DNA of 64,000 nucleotides from Christensenella tenuis (GTDB lineage Bacteria; Bacillota; Clostridia; Christensenellales; Christensenellaceae), in NCBI RefSeq assembly GCF_014287795.1, contig NZ_JACOON010000002.1:248001-312000 (forward strand), read 5' to 3'. The position numbers and the translations under genes are program-made. The notes beneath the pieces were generated by a model, which ran no database searches, was not told the origin of the DNA, and saw only the letters and a program-made list of their open reading frames with translations. Shown one piece after another: positions 48,227 to 57,504 of this stretch (position 1 is its first letter; each line of letters starts with the position of its first letter).

Positions 48227-49189
48227 ATGAATACGATTCCAGCCGTTCAACATACATCAGGATGTGAACAAATAATTATGGAAGTGGAGAAGGCATTCCT
48301 TGGAAACGGGGAAACGGTGCGCAGGGTCCTGATGGCGCTGCTCGCGGGTGGGCACGTGCTCCTGGAGGATATTCCCGGCGTAGGGAAAACAACGCTGGCC
48401 ACAGCTTTCTCTAAGGTGCTTGACCTGCATTGCAACAGGATACAGTTTACGCCGGACATTATGCCGTCCGATATCACGGGATTCACGATGTTGAGGCAGG
48501 ACTCCCATACACTGGAATACAAGCCGGGCGCGGCGATGTGTAATTTGCTTTTAGCGGACGAAATAAACCGCGCATCCGCGAGAAGCCAATCGGCGTTGCT
48601 GGAAGCAATGGAGGAAAACGCCGTTACGGTGGATGGGATCACGCATCCGCTGCCACAGCCGTTTATGGTAATCGCAACCCAGAATCCCTTCGGTTCATCG
48701 GGAACACAGCTCCTGCCGGATTCGCAGACGGACAGGTTTATGATGTGCCTGTCCATAGGCTATCCAGAGGAACAGGAGGAGCTTGAATTGCTGCGGCGAA
48801 AACATGGAAATTATGAAATGGAACCAATTGCACGGGTTACAGATGCAGCGGGACTGGCAAATATGCGGCGGGACGTTTCCGGGATATATATCCATAGAAA
48901 TATTTACGCATATCTGATACGGCTTGTGCGGGCAACGAGGACACATGAAATGATCGCGCGCGGTGCCAGCCCAAGGTGCAGCGTTGCACTTGCTGCGCTG
49001 GCGCAGGCATCGGCTTATATATCGGGCCGGGATTTTGTAATTCCCGAAGATATTCAAGACGTATTTATTGAATGTACGGCGCACCGCCTGGTTCTATCGC
49101 CACGGGCAAAACAACAGAAGAAACCGGCAAAAAATATTCTGATGGAGATATTACGCTCCATAAAAGCACCTGTCTTGAGGGAACGGTAA
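48227..49189 (+). CDS. MoxR-family AAA+ ATPase
   Basis: A 320-residue AAA+ protein. Walker A GVGKTTLA, Walker B LLLADEINRA, sensor region ATQNPF and the C-terminal lid are present, as in MoxR/RavA-type chaperones. AAGAGGTG precedes the ATG at 48227, preferred to the GTG at 48218 that lies within that site. It heads a MoxR-DUF58-transglutaminase operon, a common trio thought to assemble or activate envelope proteins. Confidence 0.93.
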   Translation: MNTIPAVQHTSGCEQIIMEVEKAFLGNGETVRRVLMALLAGGHVLLEDIPGVGKTTLATAFSKVLDLHCNRIQFTPDIMPSDITGFTMLRQDSHTLEYKPGAAMCNLLLADEINRASARSQSALLEAMEENAVTVDGITHPLPQPFMVIATQNPFGSSGTQLLPDSQTDRFMMCLSIGYPEEQEELELLRRKHGNYEMEPIARVTDAAGLANMRRDVSGIYIHRNIYAYLIRLVRATRTHEMIARGASPRCSVALAALAQASAYISGRDFVIPEDIQDVFIECTAHRLVLSPRAKQQKKPAKNILMEILRSIKAPVLRER

Positions 49190-49190
49190 T

Positions 49191-50192
49191 ATGGCATGGC
49201 GTAGGTTTTTGTATATTGCCTTTCTCTCAGCTTCGTTTTTGTACTATGTATTTTATACGTGGTATGTATCGTGGATTATTTTTATCTTTGCGTTGCTGCT
49301 GCCGCTTTTGAGCGTGGCCCTTACGCTTATCTCGATGCGCGGATGCCGCGTAGGAATGAAATGCGGAGGTTGCCAAACGGAAAAAGGGGAAGGTTTCGAT
49401 CTTGTTTTTTATGTGGAATCTTCCGGTATTCCTATGACTGCGGCGAGAATAAAGCTGGTGGCTGAAAATCTGTTCAGTGGGATAATGGACAAATATGAAA
49501 TATATCTTGCACCGGGAGAAGCTTATTCCCTGCACATCGACGAAGAGGTTTGCGGAGTAATTCGCAGCTCGATTTCCCGTGCGCATATCATGGATTTATT
49601 AGGGATTTTTTGGCTTCCTGTTTCAACAGTCCAGCCAATAGAGACGTTGCTTTTGCCGGAGGCAATTCCTTTCGAAGGCGATATATGGCCATTTGCGGAA
49701 TATACCGGTCAAAATTTTTCCCATATAAGCGAAAACGGCAGTGAATGGCTGGGGGTACGGGATTATAGGGAAGGGGACTCTTTGCGGGCAATTCATTGGA
49801 AACTGACTGCAAGAAAGGGGGAAACGGTTGTACGGGAATATGCAAAGATAAACGAAACACGCTGCGCATGCGCGGGCCTTATCTGGAATGGAAAGCCCCG
49901 TGAACTTCACCGTTCTCTCGGCCGTTTGTTTGGCGTGCTGGACGCGTTCGAGAAGGAGGGATACCGTTTCCGTATATTTTGGATAGAGCAAGGGGAAGTG
50001 CGGATCATCACGGGGAAAAAAGAGCTTGATGCAGAGTTGTGGCCGGCTCTGAAGGATATGCCCGGCGAGGATCGCCTTTTATCGAAAAGATTCCTGGCGG
50101 CAGGGCCCGGTTATGGCGATAAAGCCGTCATGCTTGTTTCTCCGGATGCAGTTTTACCGATTGATCTTTCAGCACTGTTGGAGGAATTTTAA
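49191..50192 (+). CDS. DUF58-domain protein
   Basis: A 333-residue protein with two N-terminal membrane helices (about 5-50) and a DUF58 domain whose signature is clear (VRDYREGDSLRAIHWKLTA, about 190-208). It follows MoxR by one base and precedes the transglutaminase gene with a one-base overlap (TAATG). DUF58 proteins are presumed MoxR partners with a von Willebrand-like fold. Confidence 0.9.
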   Translation: MAWRRFLYIAFLSASFLYYVFYTWYVSWIIFIFALLLPLLSVALTLISMRGCRVGMKCGGCQTEKGEGFDLVFYVESSGIPMTAARIKLVAENLFSGIMDKYEIYLAPGEAYSLHIDEEVCGVIRSSISRAHIMDLLGIFWLPVSTVQPIETLLLPEAIPFEGDIWPFAEYTGQNFSHISENGSEWLGVRDYREGDSLRAIHWKLTARKGETVVREYAKINETRCACAGLIWNGKPRELHRSLGRLFGVLDAFEKEGYRFRIFWIEQGEVRIITGKKELDAELWPALKDMPGEDRLLSKRFLAAGPGYGDKAVMLVSPDAVLPIDLSALLEEF

Positions 50193-52642
50193 TGAGGAAA
50201 GAAAAATTTGGCGCGAACAAACTACTGTCCCTGGTATTCTGTCTCGCGGGCCTTATCTCCGTCACAGGAATTTTCCATATATCCTTTTCCCTTCCGGAGT
50301 TTCCGATTGTTTTGTTTTCGGCAACCCTTTCATGCTGCGCTTTTTTCGTTTTACTCACTGTATTTGCAGGGAGGAAGAGACGTTTTATCCTGTTTTGCTT
50401 CCTGTGCTTTTGGATCGTTTTCGGGTTTATATTTTGGGAACAAATTGCCTACGGGGCGATTGCTTTTTCGCGGATACTTTCACCATATTTTATAGAGGCG
50501 ATGCATTATGAATCACCGGTCATCCAACCATTCATGGGAAATGCCGAAACGGCCTGCCTTTGGTTTGAAATCTATACGCTGGTGCCTTATGCCCTGTGGA
50601 TGGCCTGGATAGTCGTGGTACGAAGAAATACCCCGGTTGCCCTCTTAATTACAATCCCGCCGGTTGCCTTCGCATATATGCTTACGAATACACTGCCAGG
50701 TATCTTTATGGCAATTTTGCTCGCTTTTTGGGCAGCGCTGCTTTTACAAGCCCGCCTGCCCAAGCCGGAAAAGAAAGGGATTGCAAAAAGCAGGGCGATG
50801 TGCCTTGCGCTATGCACGGCGGTTTCCCTGGCAATTTTTGCAATATTTCCACAGGAAAGCTATACGCCGTCATCCACGACGATTGCTTTCCGGGAGCAAA
50901 TAAAAGACGCGGCAGCGGACGTTAGCTATACGCTCGCCGGCGCTTCAGGCGGTCCGATCGGGAACCGCGAAGGAAGCACGAATCTTGACGCAACAGGCAG
51001 CGTCCTGCTTTCGGACAGTACGGTATTGAACATATACGCAAGTGAACCACAGGATATCTATCTGCGTGGGTATGCGGCTTCCGAATATACGGGACACGAA
51101 TGGATACAGACTGGCGGAACTTCGTTTGAAAGGAGTGAAATTGAGGTGCAGCCAATGGCATATCTTACGGGAAACGGAACGGACTACTTTGGGGGAAACC
51201 GTTCCCAAATAAGGATTGAGCCGGCAAGGGTGGATTCGCCGTGGCTGTTTACACCCTACCGCTTTGCGCAAATACAAAATACTGCCATTCAGCCCGGCTG
51301 GATCGGCGATAACTATCTTCCTTCCGAAGGGGAAGATACTTATACCTATGAAATCTATGGCGCCGCGGAACAAACGGTCGTAATTTCGGGAAGCGGCCAT
51401 TCGGTACCGCAATGGCTGGTAAGCAATATGGATAAAAACGGGAACAGAAAAACTGGAAGCATATCATTTGAAGGATATAATATCGGGTTCACCAGTACTG
51501 CGGCAGGAGTATTGCTGAATGAGGGCGGGGATGCTATTACAAAGGATGCCATGGAAAGGGCATACGAATATTTCCATAACCCGCCCGAAGACGTGGATAC
51601 CCTTTCCTTGTTCTACCCGCAGGAAAATACTGACGCCAATTACCTGCGTTATATTACGGAAGAATATACGCAGCTTCCGGACGGATTGCGCGAACAACTC
51701 CTCGCGTGGTGGGCGGAAAAAACAGGAACTATTGCCAATGGAAATGCACCATATTATAGCTGGAACGGGCTTGCCGGATCAGTGGCAGAAGCGGTTCGCG
51801 GTTCTGGCGTTTATACAACCACTCCGGGGCAGCAACCCCAAAACCGGGATTTTGTGGAATATTTCTTAACGGAAAGCAACAAGGGATATTGCGTACACTT
51901 TGCAAGTGCAACAACGGCAATGCTGCGTGCGTTGGGCATTCCTGCGCGGTATGTAGAGGGATATGTTGTCCAAAAAAGCGATTTTGACAGCAATGGACAG
52001 GCACAGGTATCGGCTAAAACGGCACATGCGTGGGCGGAAATATGGATTCCTGATTTAGGCTGGACTCCTGTCGAATCAACCCCCGGCGGAGATGCCGTTC
52101 CACAGGAGCTATTATCTGCAAATATAGAAAAAGGCAAGGGCGGCGAAAACGATGCTGGAATGCAGGAGGGTATAGAGATGCGGCGGACAGAAGAAACGTC
52201 TGCTCCGGCGGAAACTCCTTTTCCGGTTCAAATTTCGGAACCGGAAAAGGGCGGCGCGTCTTCCACAATAGAAACAGATACCCCGGCTTCATCCGGAAAG
52301 GAAAATACAGCATGGCTGTCATGCGTGATTGCCGTAGTTGGCGGGGTGCTGCTCCTTCTGCCTGTTTGCCGCCGCATCAAATGGATGCGTTCTTTCCGGC
52401 AGCCCGACAGCAATAGAGCGGTGCTGTGTATGTACGCTTATCTTTGCGAATTTTCCGCTTATGGGCGGGATGTTGTATCGCGGGAGGCCACTGGAGTAGC
52501 GCGGGAAGCGCGTTTTGGCGCCCGTTCCGTGTCTGCCGAAAAAGTACGTTTCATGGAAAATGAAGCACAGGCAAAAAGACGGCAGGCATTATCCACTTTG
52601 AAATGGTGGAAGAGGCTGCTGCTGTTTTGGAAAGGATTATAA
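50192..52642 (+). CDS. Membrane transglutaminase-like protease
   Basis: An 816-residue membrane protein with about six N-terminal helices (to about 230), a large extracellular part with a transglutaminase-like domain and a final helix (about 705-725) with a cytoplasmic tail (DUF4129-like region). Catalytic residues are visible: Cys567 in GYCVHFAS, His612 in AHAWAEIW and the Asp in IPDLGW. It ends the MoxR-DUF58 operon, the standard order. It likely acts on peptides or proteins at the envelope. Confidence 0.9.
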   Translation: MRKEKFGANKLLSLVFCLAGLISVTGIFHISFSLPEFPIVLFSATLSCCAFFVLLTVFAGRKRRFILFCFLCFWIVFGFIFWEQIAYGAIAFSRILSPYFIEAMHYESPVIQPFMGNAETACLWFEIYTLVPYALWMAWIVVVRRNTPVALLITIPPVAFAYMLTNTLPGIFMAILLAFWAALLLQARLPKPEKKGIAKSRAMCLALCTAVSLAIFAIFPQESYTPSSTTIAFREQIKDAAADVSYTLAGASGGPIGNREGSTNLDATGSVLLSDSTVLNIYASEPQDIYLRGYAASEYTGHEWIQTGGTSFERSEIEVQPMAYLTGNGTDYFGGNRSQIRIEPARVDSPWLFTPYRFAQIQNTAIQPGWIGDNYLPSEGEDTYTYEIYGAAEQTVVISGSGHSVPQWLVSNMDKNGNRKTGSISFEGYNIGFTSTAAGVLLNEGGDAITKDAMERAYEYFHNPPEDVDTLSLFYPQENTDANYLRYITEEYTQLPDGLREQLLAWWAEKTGTIANGNAPYYSWNGLAGSVAEAVRGSGVYTTTPGQQPQNRDFVEYFLTESNKGYCVHFASATTAMLRALGIPARYVEGYVVQKSDFDSNGQAQVSAKTAHAWAEIWIPDLGWTPVESTPGGDAVPQELLSANIEKGKGGENDAGMQEGIEMRRTEETSAPAETPFPVQISEPEKGGASSTIETDTPASSGKENTAWLSCVIAVVGGVLLLLPVCRRIKWMRSFRQPDSNRAVLCMYAYLCEFSAYGRDVVSREATGVAREARFGARSVSAEKVRFMENEAQAKRRQALSTLKWWKRLLLFWKGL

Positions 52643-52675
52643 CACTCTTATGAATAAAATCAGGAGGTAACGATT

Positions 52676-53200
52676 ATGTCGTTTGCGGAAAATAATGAGC
52701 TAAAAAAAGACCTGCATTCTATATTGGTGGCATATTTTTCTGTTTCAGGAAATACGTACCGGCTGGCGGAATCAATACAGCGGGAAGCAGGCGGCGACAC
52801 ATTCCGAATACGTACGGAACAGGCTTACCCACAAAAATATGAACAGCTTGTGGCACGGGCAAGGGATGAAATCAGGTCCGGGTATTTTCCTGTTTTGCAG
52901 GCTTCCCCCACGCATTTGGAAGGCTATTATGCTGTTTTCGTCGGGTCGCCAAACTGGTGGGGCACCATTGCGCCGCCGGTTGCAGCGTTTTTGGCAACGC
53001 ATGATTTTTCGGGAAAAGTCATCGTTCCTTTTTGCACCCATGGAGGAAGCGGGGGAGAACAAATAAAGGAGGACATTATGAAATTATGTCCGGAGGCTAC
53101 GGTCATGAGCCTTTTGGAAGTTTATGGGCCGGACGCAAGTAAGGAAACAACAAGGAAAACGGTAGCCGAATGGCTGCGCAATACCGGTATGACGAGGTAA
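52676..53200 (+). CDS. Flavodoxin
   Basis: A 174-residue flavodoxin without signal peptide, with the FMN loop YFSVSGNTY, PNWWGTIAPP and PFCTHGGSGG. CAGGAGGT precedes the ATG. It resembles the flavodoxin domains of the lipoproteins at 39716 and 40406 but is cytoplasmic. Electron carrier role expected. Confidence 0.9.
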   Translation: MSFAENNELKKDLHSILVAYFSVSGNTYRLAESIQREAGGDTFRIRTEQAYPQKYEQLVARARDEIRSGYFPVLQASPTHLEGYYAVFVGSPNWWGTIAPPVAAFLATHDFSGKVIVPFCTHGGSGGEQIKEDIMKLCPEATVMSLLEVYGPDASKETTRKTVAEWLRNTGMTR

Positions 53201-53207
53201 AAACTAT

Positions 53208-53837
53208 ATGGAGGAAATTGTGAAGCGAAAGGCGTTAAAACAAACAAAATTATACAGAACGTTATGCAATTTGTGGGTAAAGAAAGCGTGTGCGGAGGAT
53301 AGGAAACTTGGCGTGGATTTTGCCGCATGGGAAGAAAACCCGGCGCCGTTGCACGGGAATAAATACCAACCATCTACAGACGGGTTAAAAGAAGTTTTGG
53401 ATAAGCTTCCCATTAAAGATACAGATGTGATCGTAGATATTGGATGCGGGAAAGGAAAGGCAATGTATTTGATGAGCCGTTTTCCCTTTGCGTATATTGA
53501 TGGGATCGAATTTTCAAAGGAGCTGTGCCAAACGGCGCGGGAAAATTTTAAGAAACTCCATTTGCCGCAATGCACAGTGATACAGGCGGACGCGGCGGAG
53601 TTTGAATGCTATGACGATTACAACTATTTTTATATTTTCAACTCTTTCCCGCGCGCTGTTTTCCGGAAGATGCTCAATCATATCCTGTATAGCTTGGCAA
53701 AAAATCCACGCAAAATTTATTTTATCTATTTGAATCCGGTTTGCCATGATATGCTCATAGAAACGGGAGTATTCAAATTACTATTTCGCAAGCGGCATTT
53801 AATCCGGTGGTTCCAGTACTACTGTTATACCAATTAA
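53208..53837 (+). CDS. SAM-dependent methyltransferase (class I)
   Basis: A 209-residue protein. Motif I VDIGCGKGKAMYLM lies at about 78-91, and YIDGIEFS is the acidic SAM-ribose strand. The rest fits a small class I methyltransferase; the substrate is not evident. It starts seven bases after the flavodoxin stop with GAGG upstream. Confidence 0.8.
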   Translation: MEEIVKRKALKQTKLYRTLCNLWVKKACAEDRKLGVDFAAWEENPAPLHGNKYQPSTDGLKEVLDKLPIKDTDVIVDIGCGKGKAMYLMSRFPFAYIDGIEFSKELCQTARENFKKLHLPQCTVIQADAAEFECYDDYNYFYIFNSFPRAVFRKMLNHILYSLAKNPRKIYFIYLNPVCHDMLIETGVFKLLFRKRHLIRWFQYYCYTN

Positions 53838-54270
53838 CATGCGTTTAATATTCGGTGAGGGAAATATGCCGGATATTAAACGCGCCGGAATTCAATGCCC
53901 GCCCGGCCAGGAAAGCATTATAAGGCTGCAGATTATCGGGACCTGCGGAGGCTGCCTTGTGCGGCCGGATCCTTTTGGAGAGGCTGGATGCACCATGCTT
54001 CGTGCCATATAGTTTTTTTCGCTTCCGGTCACTCCCGTCAAGGGAATATGATTCGCAAAAAAAGTGAGACACATCATTGCGCTGTTTCCGCAAATGATGT
54101 GTCTCAGTTAAATCGTACCTAAAGAATCTTTTGACGATGAACCCGGCAGAACCGAAGATTGAACCGCTGGGACACCGTATGCAAGGCTTTCCCCAGCACC
54201 AAGCGCAGTGGCATGAGGGTGATGGGCTGAAAGCCGCTGATTTCGCACTGAAACCATAACTTTAAAATAC
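53838..54270. other. Intergenic region with a long hairpin
   Basis: No intact gene. Minus frames at 53845-54093 lack a ribosome site and family resemblance. It contains the inverted repeat at 54065-54106. It separates convergent genes, so terminators are expected, but no T-run hairpin was seen. Confidence 0.45.
54065..54106. repeat. Long inverted repeat
   Basis: Arms TGAGACACATCATTGCG and CGCAAATGATGTGTCTCA pair over 17 bp with one bulged base; loop of seven bases. No T run follows. It could be a small mobile-element relic, a recombination remnant or an RNA hairpin. Confidence 0.7.
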
Positions 54271-55269
54271 TTATTTCATCGCTTCCTCGACCGCAACCGC
54301 GACCGCAACCGAAGCGCCAACCATCGGGTTGTTACCCATGCCGATGAGGCCCATCATTTCCACATGAGCCGGAACGGAAGAGCTGCCCGCGAACTGCGCG
54401 TCGCCGTGCATGCGGCCCATGGTGTCGGTCATGCCGTACGAAGCCGGACCAGCCGCCATGTTGTCGGGATGCAGTGTCCTGCCCGTGCCGCCGCCCGAAG
54501 CAACGGAGAAGTATTTTTTGCCGTTTTCAATCGCCCATTTCTTATAGGTGCCCGCAACCGGATGCTGGAAGCGTGTGGGGTTGGTGGAGTTTCCGGTGAT
54601 GGAAACATCTACGCTCTCGTGGCGCATGATCGCAACGCCTTCGTTTACGTCGTCCGCACCGTAGCAGCGAACCTTTGAGCGGTCGCCTTCCGAATATTTG
54701 GTTTCGGAAACGATGTTCAGCTTGCCCGTCGCATAATCATAATCCGTTTCAACATAGGTGAAGCCGTTGATGCGGGAAATGATCTGCGCCGCGTCCTTGC
54801 CAAGGCCGTTCAGGATAACCTGCAGGTTTTCTTTCCGTACTTTGTTTGCCGTTTTGGCAATACCGATCGCTCCTTCCGCCGCGGCGAAGGATTCATGCCC
54901 CGCGAGGAAGCAGAAGCATTTCGTTTTTTCCTCGAGCAGCATCGCGGCGAGGTTCCCGTGGCCAAGGCCGACAAGCCGCTGCTCCGCAACAGAACCGGGA
55001 ATGCAGAACGCCTGCAAGCCGATGCCGATTGCTTCCGCCGCTTCGGAAGCCTTCTTGCAGCCCTTTTTGAGGGCGACGGCCGCGCCCAGCGTGTACGCCC
55101 AGATTGCGTTTTCAAAAGCGATGGGCTGGATGCCGCGTACGATGCCGTCCACGTCGAGGCCCTTATCCACGGTATACTGTTTCACTTCCTCAAGGGAACC
55201 GAAGCCGTATTCTTTCATGCACTTTTCAATTTGGGCAATTCTTCTTTCATAACCTTCAAATGTAACCAT
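54271..55269 (-). CDS. GGGtGRT protein
   Basis: A 332-residue protein of the family named for its signature, seen here as ASGGGTGRTLHPDNMAAGP near residue 260. Other conserved-looking stretches are GLGHGNLAAMLLEEKT, CFLAGHESFAAAEGAIG and the Val/Ala-rich end SVAVAVAVEEAMK. No signal or membrane part. The gene is 14 bases after a NifU-like gene, a pairing known in anaerobes. Biochemical function is not established in what I know; a role with metal or sulfur clusters is suggested only by the neighbour. Confidence 0.9.
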   Translation of the reverse strand: MVTFEGYERRIAQIEKCMKEYGFGSLEEVKQYTVDKGLDVDGIVRGIQPIAFENAIWAYTLGAAVALKKGCKKASEAAEAIGIGLQAFCIPGSVAEQRLVGLGHGNLAAMLLEEKTKCFCFLAGHESFAAAEGAIGIAKTANKVRKENLQVILNGLGKDAAQIISRINGFTYVETDYDYATGKLNIVSETKYSEGDRSKVRCYGADDVNEGVAIMRHESVDVSITGNSTNPTRFQHPVAGTYKKWAIENGKKYFSVASGGGTGRTLHPDNMAAGPASYGMTDTMGRMHGDAQFAGSSSVPAHVEMMGLIGMGNNPMVGASVAVAVAVEEAMK

Positions 55270-55283
55270 GTTAATCGCCCTCC

Positions 55284-55976
55284 TTATTCTTTGCGCGGAT
55301 CAATGTATTTGACCGCGTCGTCGTATCTGCCGTACGTGCCGATGTTTTTCTCATACGCTTCCCTCGGTTCAACGCCGTTCCGGATATCTTCCATCATCTT
55401 GCCGAGACGTACGAATTTATAACCAATCACCTCGTCGTTTGCGTCAAGCCCCATCTCGAGGATATAGCCTTCTGCCAGCTCGAGGTAACGGACGCCCTTT
55501 TTGTTGGTAGAGAAAATCGTACCGACCTGCGAACGGAGTCCCTTTCCGAGATCTTCAAGGCCCGCGCCAATTGGCAGGCCGCCTTCAGAGAATGCGGTTT
55601 GCGTCCTGCCGTAAGCGATTTGCAGGAACAGCTCGCGCATTGCGGTGTTGATCGCGTCGCACACAAGGTCCGTGTTGAGCGCTTCGAGAAGCGTCTTACC
55701 GACGATCGCTTCGCCCGCCATTGCAGCCGAGTGCGTCATGCCCGAGCAGCCGCTCGTCTCGATGAGGGCTTCCTCAATGATGCCGTCCTTCACGTTCAGC
55801 GTCAGCTTGCACATACCCTGCTGGGGAGCGCACCAGCCTACGCCGTGCGTGAGGCCGGAGATGTCTGTGATCTGTTTGGATTTTACCCATTTGCCTTCTT
55901 CAGGTATCGGAGCCGGGCCGTGGTGCGGTCCCTTTTTCACGCATACCATTTCTTCTACTTCTTTTGAGTATTGCAT
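55284..55976 (-). CDS. NifU/IscU-like iron-sulfur scaffold protein
   Basis: A 230-residue protein related to the IscU/NifU scaffold fold. Conserved Cys lie in TSGCSGMTHSAAM, VGWCAPQQGMCK and NTDLVCDAINTAM, matching the three cluster ligands' layout. The C-terminal third is an extension. TCAAGGAGGTC precedes the start. It precedes the GGGtGRT gene on the minus strand; the two almost certainly function together. Confidence 0.88.
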   Translation of the reverse strand: MQYSKEVEEMVCVKKGPHHGPAPIPEEGKWVKSKQITDISGLTHGVGWCAPQQGMCKLTLNVKDGIIEEALIETSGCSGMTHSAAMAGEAIVGKTLLEALNTDLVCDAINTAMRELFLQIAYGRTQTAFSEGGLPIGAGLEDLGKGLRSQVGTIFSTNKKGVRYLELAEGYILEMGLDANDEVIGYKFVRLGKMMEDIRNGVEPREAYEKNIGTYGRYDDAVKYIDPRKE

Positions 55977-56191
55977 GGGATTTTTTGACCTCCTTGAAAA
56001 TTTATTGCTTTCATATAAAATATTAAGCCATACATAAAATATTATAGCATATCAGGCGAGAAGTCGTCATTATATTTTTAAGATTATTTCCCGTTGCCTG
56101 CCGCCCGCGCCAAAGCATTCTTTTTCCGGTTGAACAAAAAGAAAATGGGTGATATTCTTAAGCGGGGGAAAAGGAAAATGGAGGAAGTACG

Positions 56192-57145
56192 ATGCTGTGG
56201 ATCCCAATTGTGGCCGCTGCCGTTCTCATTTTATTTCTGATTGTGGTCCTTGCCGCCGCCAGTAAGATATTTGACGTGGCTGTGAATGCAAAAAGGACCA
56301 AGGAAAAGGTGTTCAAAACAAACGCAAATAAAAGCGCGGACGGTATGGCAAACAAAAAGACGGAAAAAGAGCTCGCAAACGAATGGCTGAATACACAGGA
56401 ATTCACCATGCACAGCCAATGCTCGCAGGACGGGCTTCGCCTTGTCGCGCGGGAGCTCGCTTCCGAACGGCCGTCGCACCTGTGGGCCGTCTGCATCCAC
56501 GGTTTCTCAGGCAATGGCCTGAAGCTCGGCCTTGCGGCAAAGCATTGGCATGAACAAGGCTGGAATGTGCTTTTGCCCGACCTGCGCGGCAGCGGAGGCA
56601 GCGAGGGGGATTATTATGGTATGGGCTGGCTTGACCGCCACGATATCATCGGATGGATCAGGGGAACGATCCTTGGCAAGGATCCTGAGGCGCAAATCGT
56701 CCTGCATGGAGTTTCCATGGGCGCGGCAACGGTCATGATGGCCACAGGCGAGCCGCTTCCCGAGAATGTCCGCGCGGCTGTGGAAGATTGCGGTTATACG
56801 GATGTATGGGAAGAATTCACCATCCAACTGAAGAAGGTGTTCGGGCTTCCGCAGTTTCCCATTATGCATATTGCAAATGGGATGGCGAAACGCCGTGCAG
56901 GCTATTCTTTTCAGGAAGCCTCATCGGTTCGGCAGGTAAAAAAATCCAAAACGCCCACGCTTTTTATCCACGGCGACGCGGATACCTTCGTACCGTTTTT
57001 CATGCTGGACGAAGTATATGAAGCCGCGGCGTGCGAGAAGGAAAAACTGGTGGTGCATGGCGCGCAGCACGGCGAATCGGTGCAGCTTGAACCGCAGCGC
57101 TACTGGGATGCGGTTCATGCGTTCGTTGGGAAATATCTTGATTGA
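56192..57145 (+). CDS. Alpha/beta hydrolase with N-terminal membrane anchor
   Basis: A 317-residue hydrolase. One N-terminal membrane helix (about 2-24) holds it at the membrane. The fold shows HGFSGNG, LLPDLRGSGGS, the nucleophile elbow GVSMGAA and the late acid and His (HGDADTFVP, HGAQHGES). GGAGGAAG precedes the ATG. It is related to Firmicute serine hydrolases of the YqkD/Bem46-like type; substrate unknown. Confidence 0.9.
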   Translation: MLWIPIVAAAVLILFLIVVLAAASKIFDVAVNAKRTKEKVFKTNANKSADGMANKKTEKELANEWLNTQEFTMHSQCSQDGLRLVARELASERPSHLWAVCIHGFSGNGLKLGLAAKHWHEQGWNVLLPDLRGSGGSEGDYYGMGWLDRHDIIGWIRGTILGKDPEAQIVLHGVSMGAATVMMATGEPLPENVRAAVEDCGYTDVWEEFTIQLKKVFGLPQFPIMHIANGMAKRRAGYSFQEASSVRQVKKSKTPTLFIHGDADTFVPFFMLDEVYEAAACEKEKLVVHGAQHGESVQLEPQRYWDAVHAFVGKYLD

Positions 57146-57159
57146 AGAGGAGAAACACA

Positions 57160-57372
57160 ATGGAAAAAGTACAGTATATTTGCCCTAAATGCGGCTGCAC
57201 GCAATATGAAAGCGATCAGTTCCAGGCAACCGGAGGAAACTTTTCAAAGCTGTTTGATGTACAGAACAAAAAATTCATCACGGTCAGCTGCGTGAAATGC
57301 GGGTATACGGAGTTATATAAAGGAAAGACTTCGGACGGCTGGAACATTCTCGATTTTCTGGTTGGGCGTTAA
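57160..57372 (+). CDS. Small zinc-ribbon protein
   Basis: A 70-residue protein with two Cys pairs, CPKCGC near residue 9 and CVKCGY near residue 46, a stand-alone zinc ribbon as in predicted nucleic-acid-binding proteins. GAGGAG precedes the start at 57160. It follows the hydrolase by 14 bases and precedes a terminator. Confidence 0.85.
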   Translation: MEKVQYICPKCGCTQYESDQFQATGGNFSKLFDVQNKKFITVSCVKCGYTELYKGKTSDGWNILDFLVGR

Positions 57373-57399
57373 TGAAAAATGAATAAATTGTAAAAAATG

Positions 57400-57439
57400 A
57401 AATCCGCGTCCCCAAAACTTGCAGGGAAAGCGGATTTTT
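57400..57439 (+). terminator. Intrinsic terminator after the zinc-ribbon gene
   Basis: Stem AAATCCGC / GCGGATTT with inner CCC/GGG pairing and five T. Confidence 0.75.
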
Positions 57440-57447
57440 GCTTGTAT

Positions 57448-57475
57448 TTGCACTTCATTGAAAGTATAATATAAT
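57448..57475 (+). promoter_or_regulatory. Promoter of the aminotransferase gene
   Basis: TTGCAC (57448-57453), 16 bases, TATAAT (57470-57475), 30 bases before the ATG at 57505. An additional TATAAT overlaps at 57465-57470. Confidence 0.6.
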
Positions 57476-57504
57476 GCGTATAATTATTTTCAGGGGAAGG
57501 GCAG

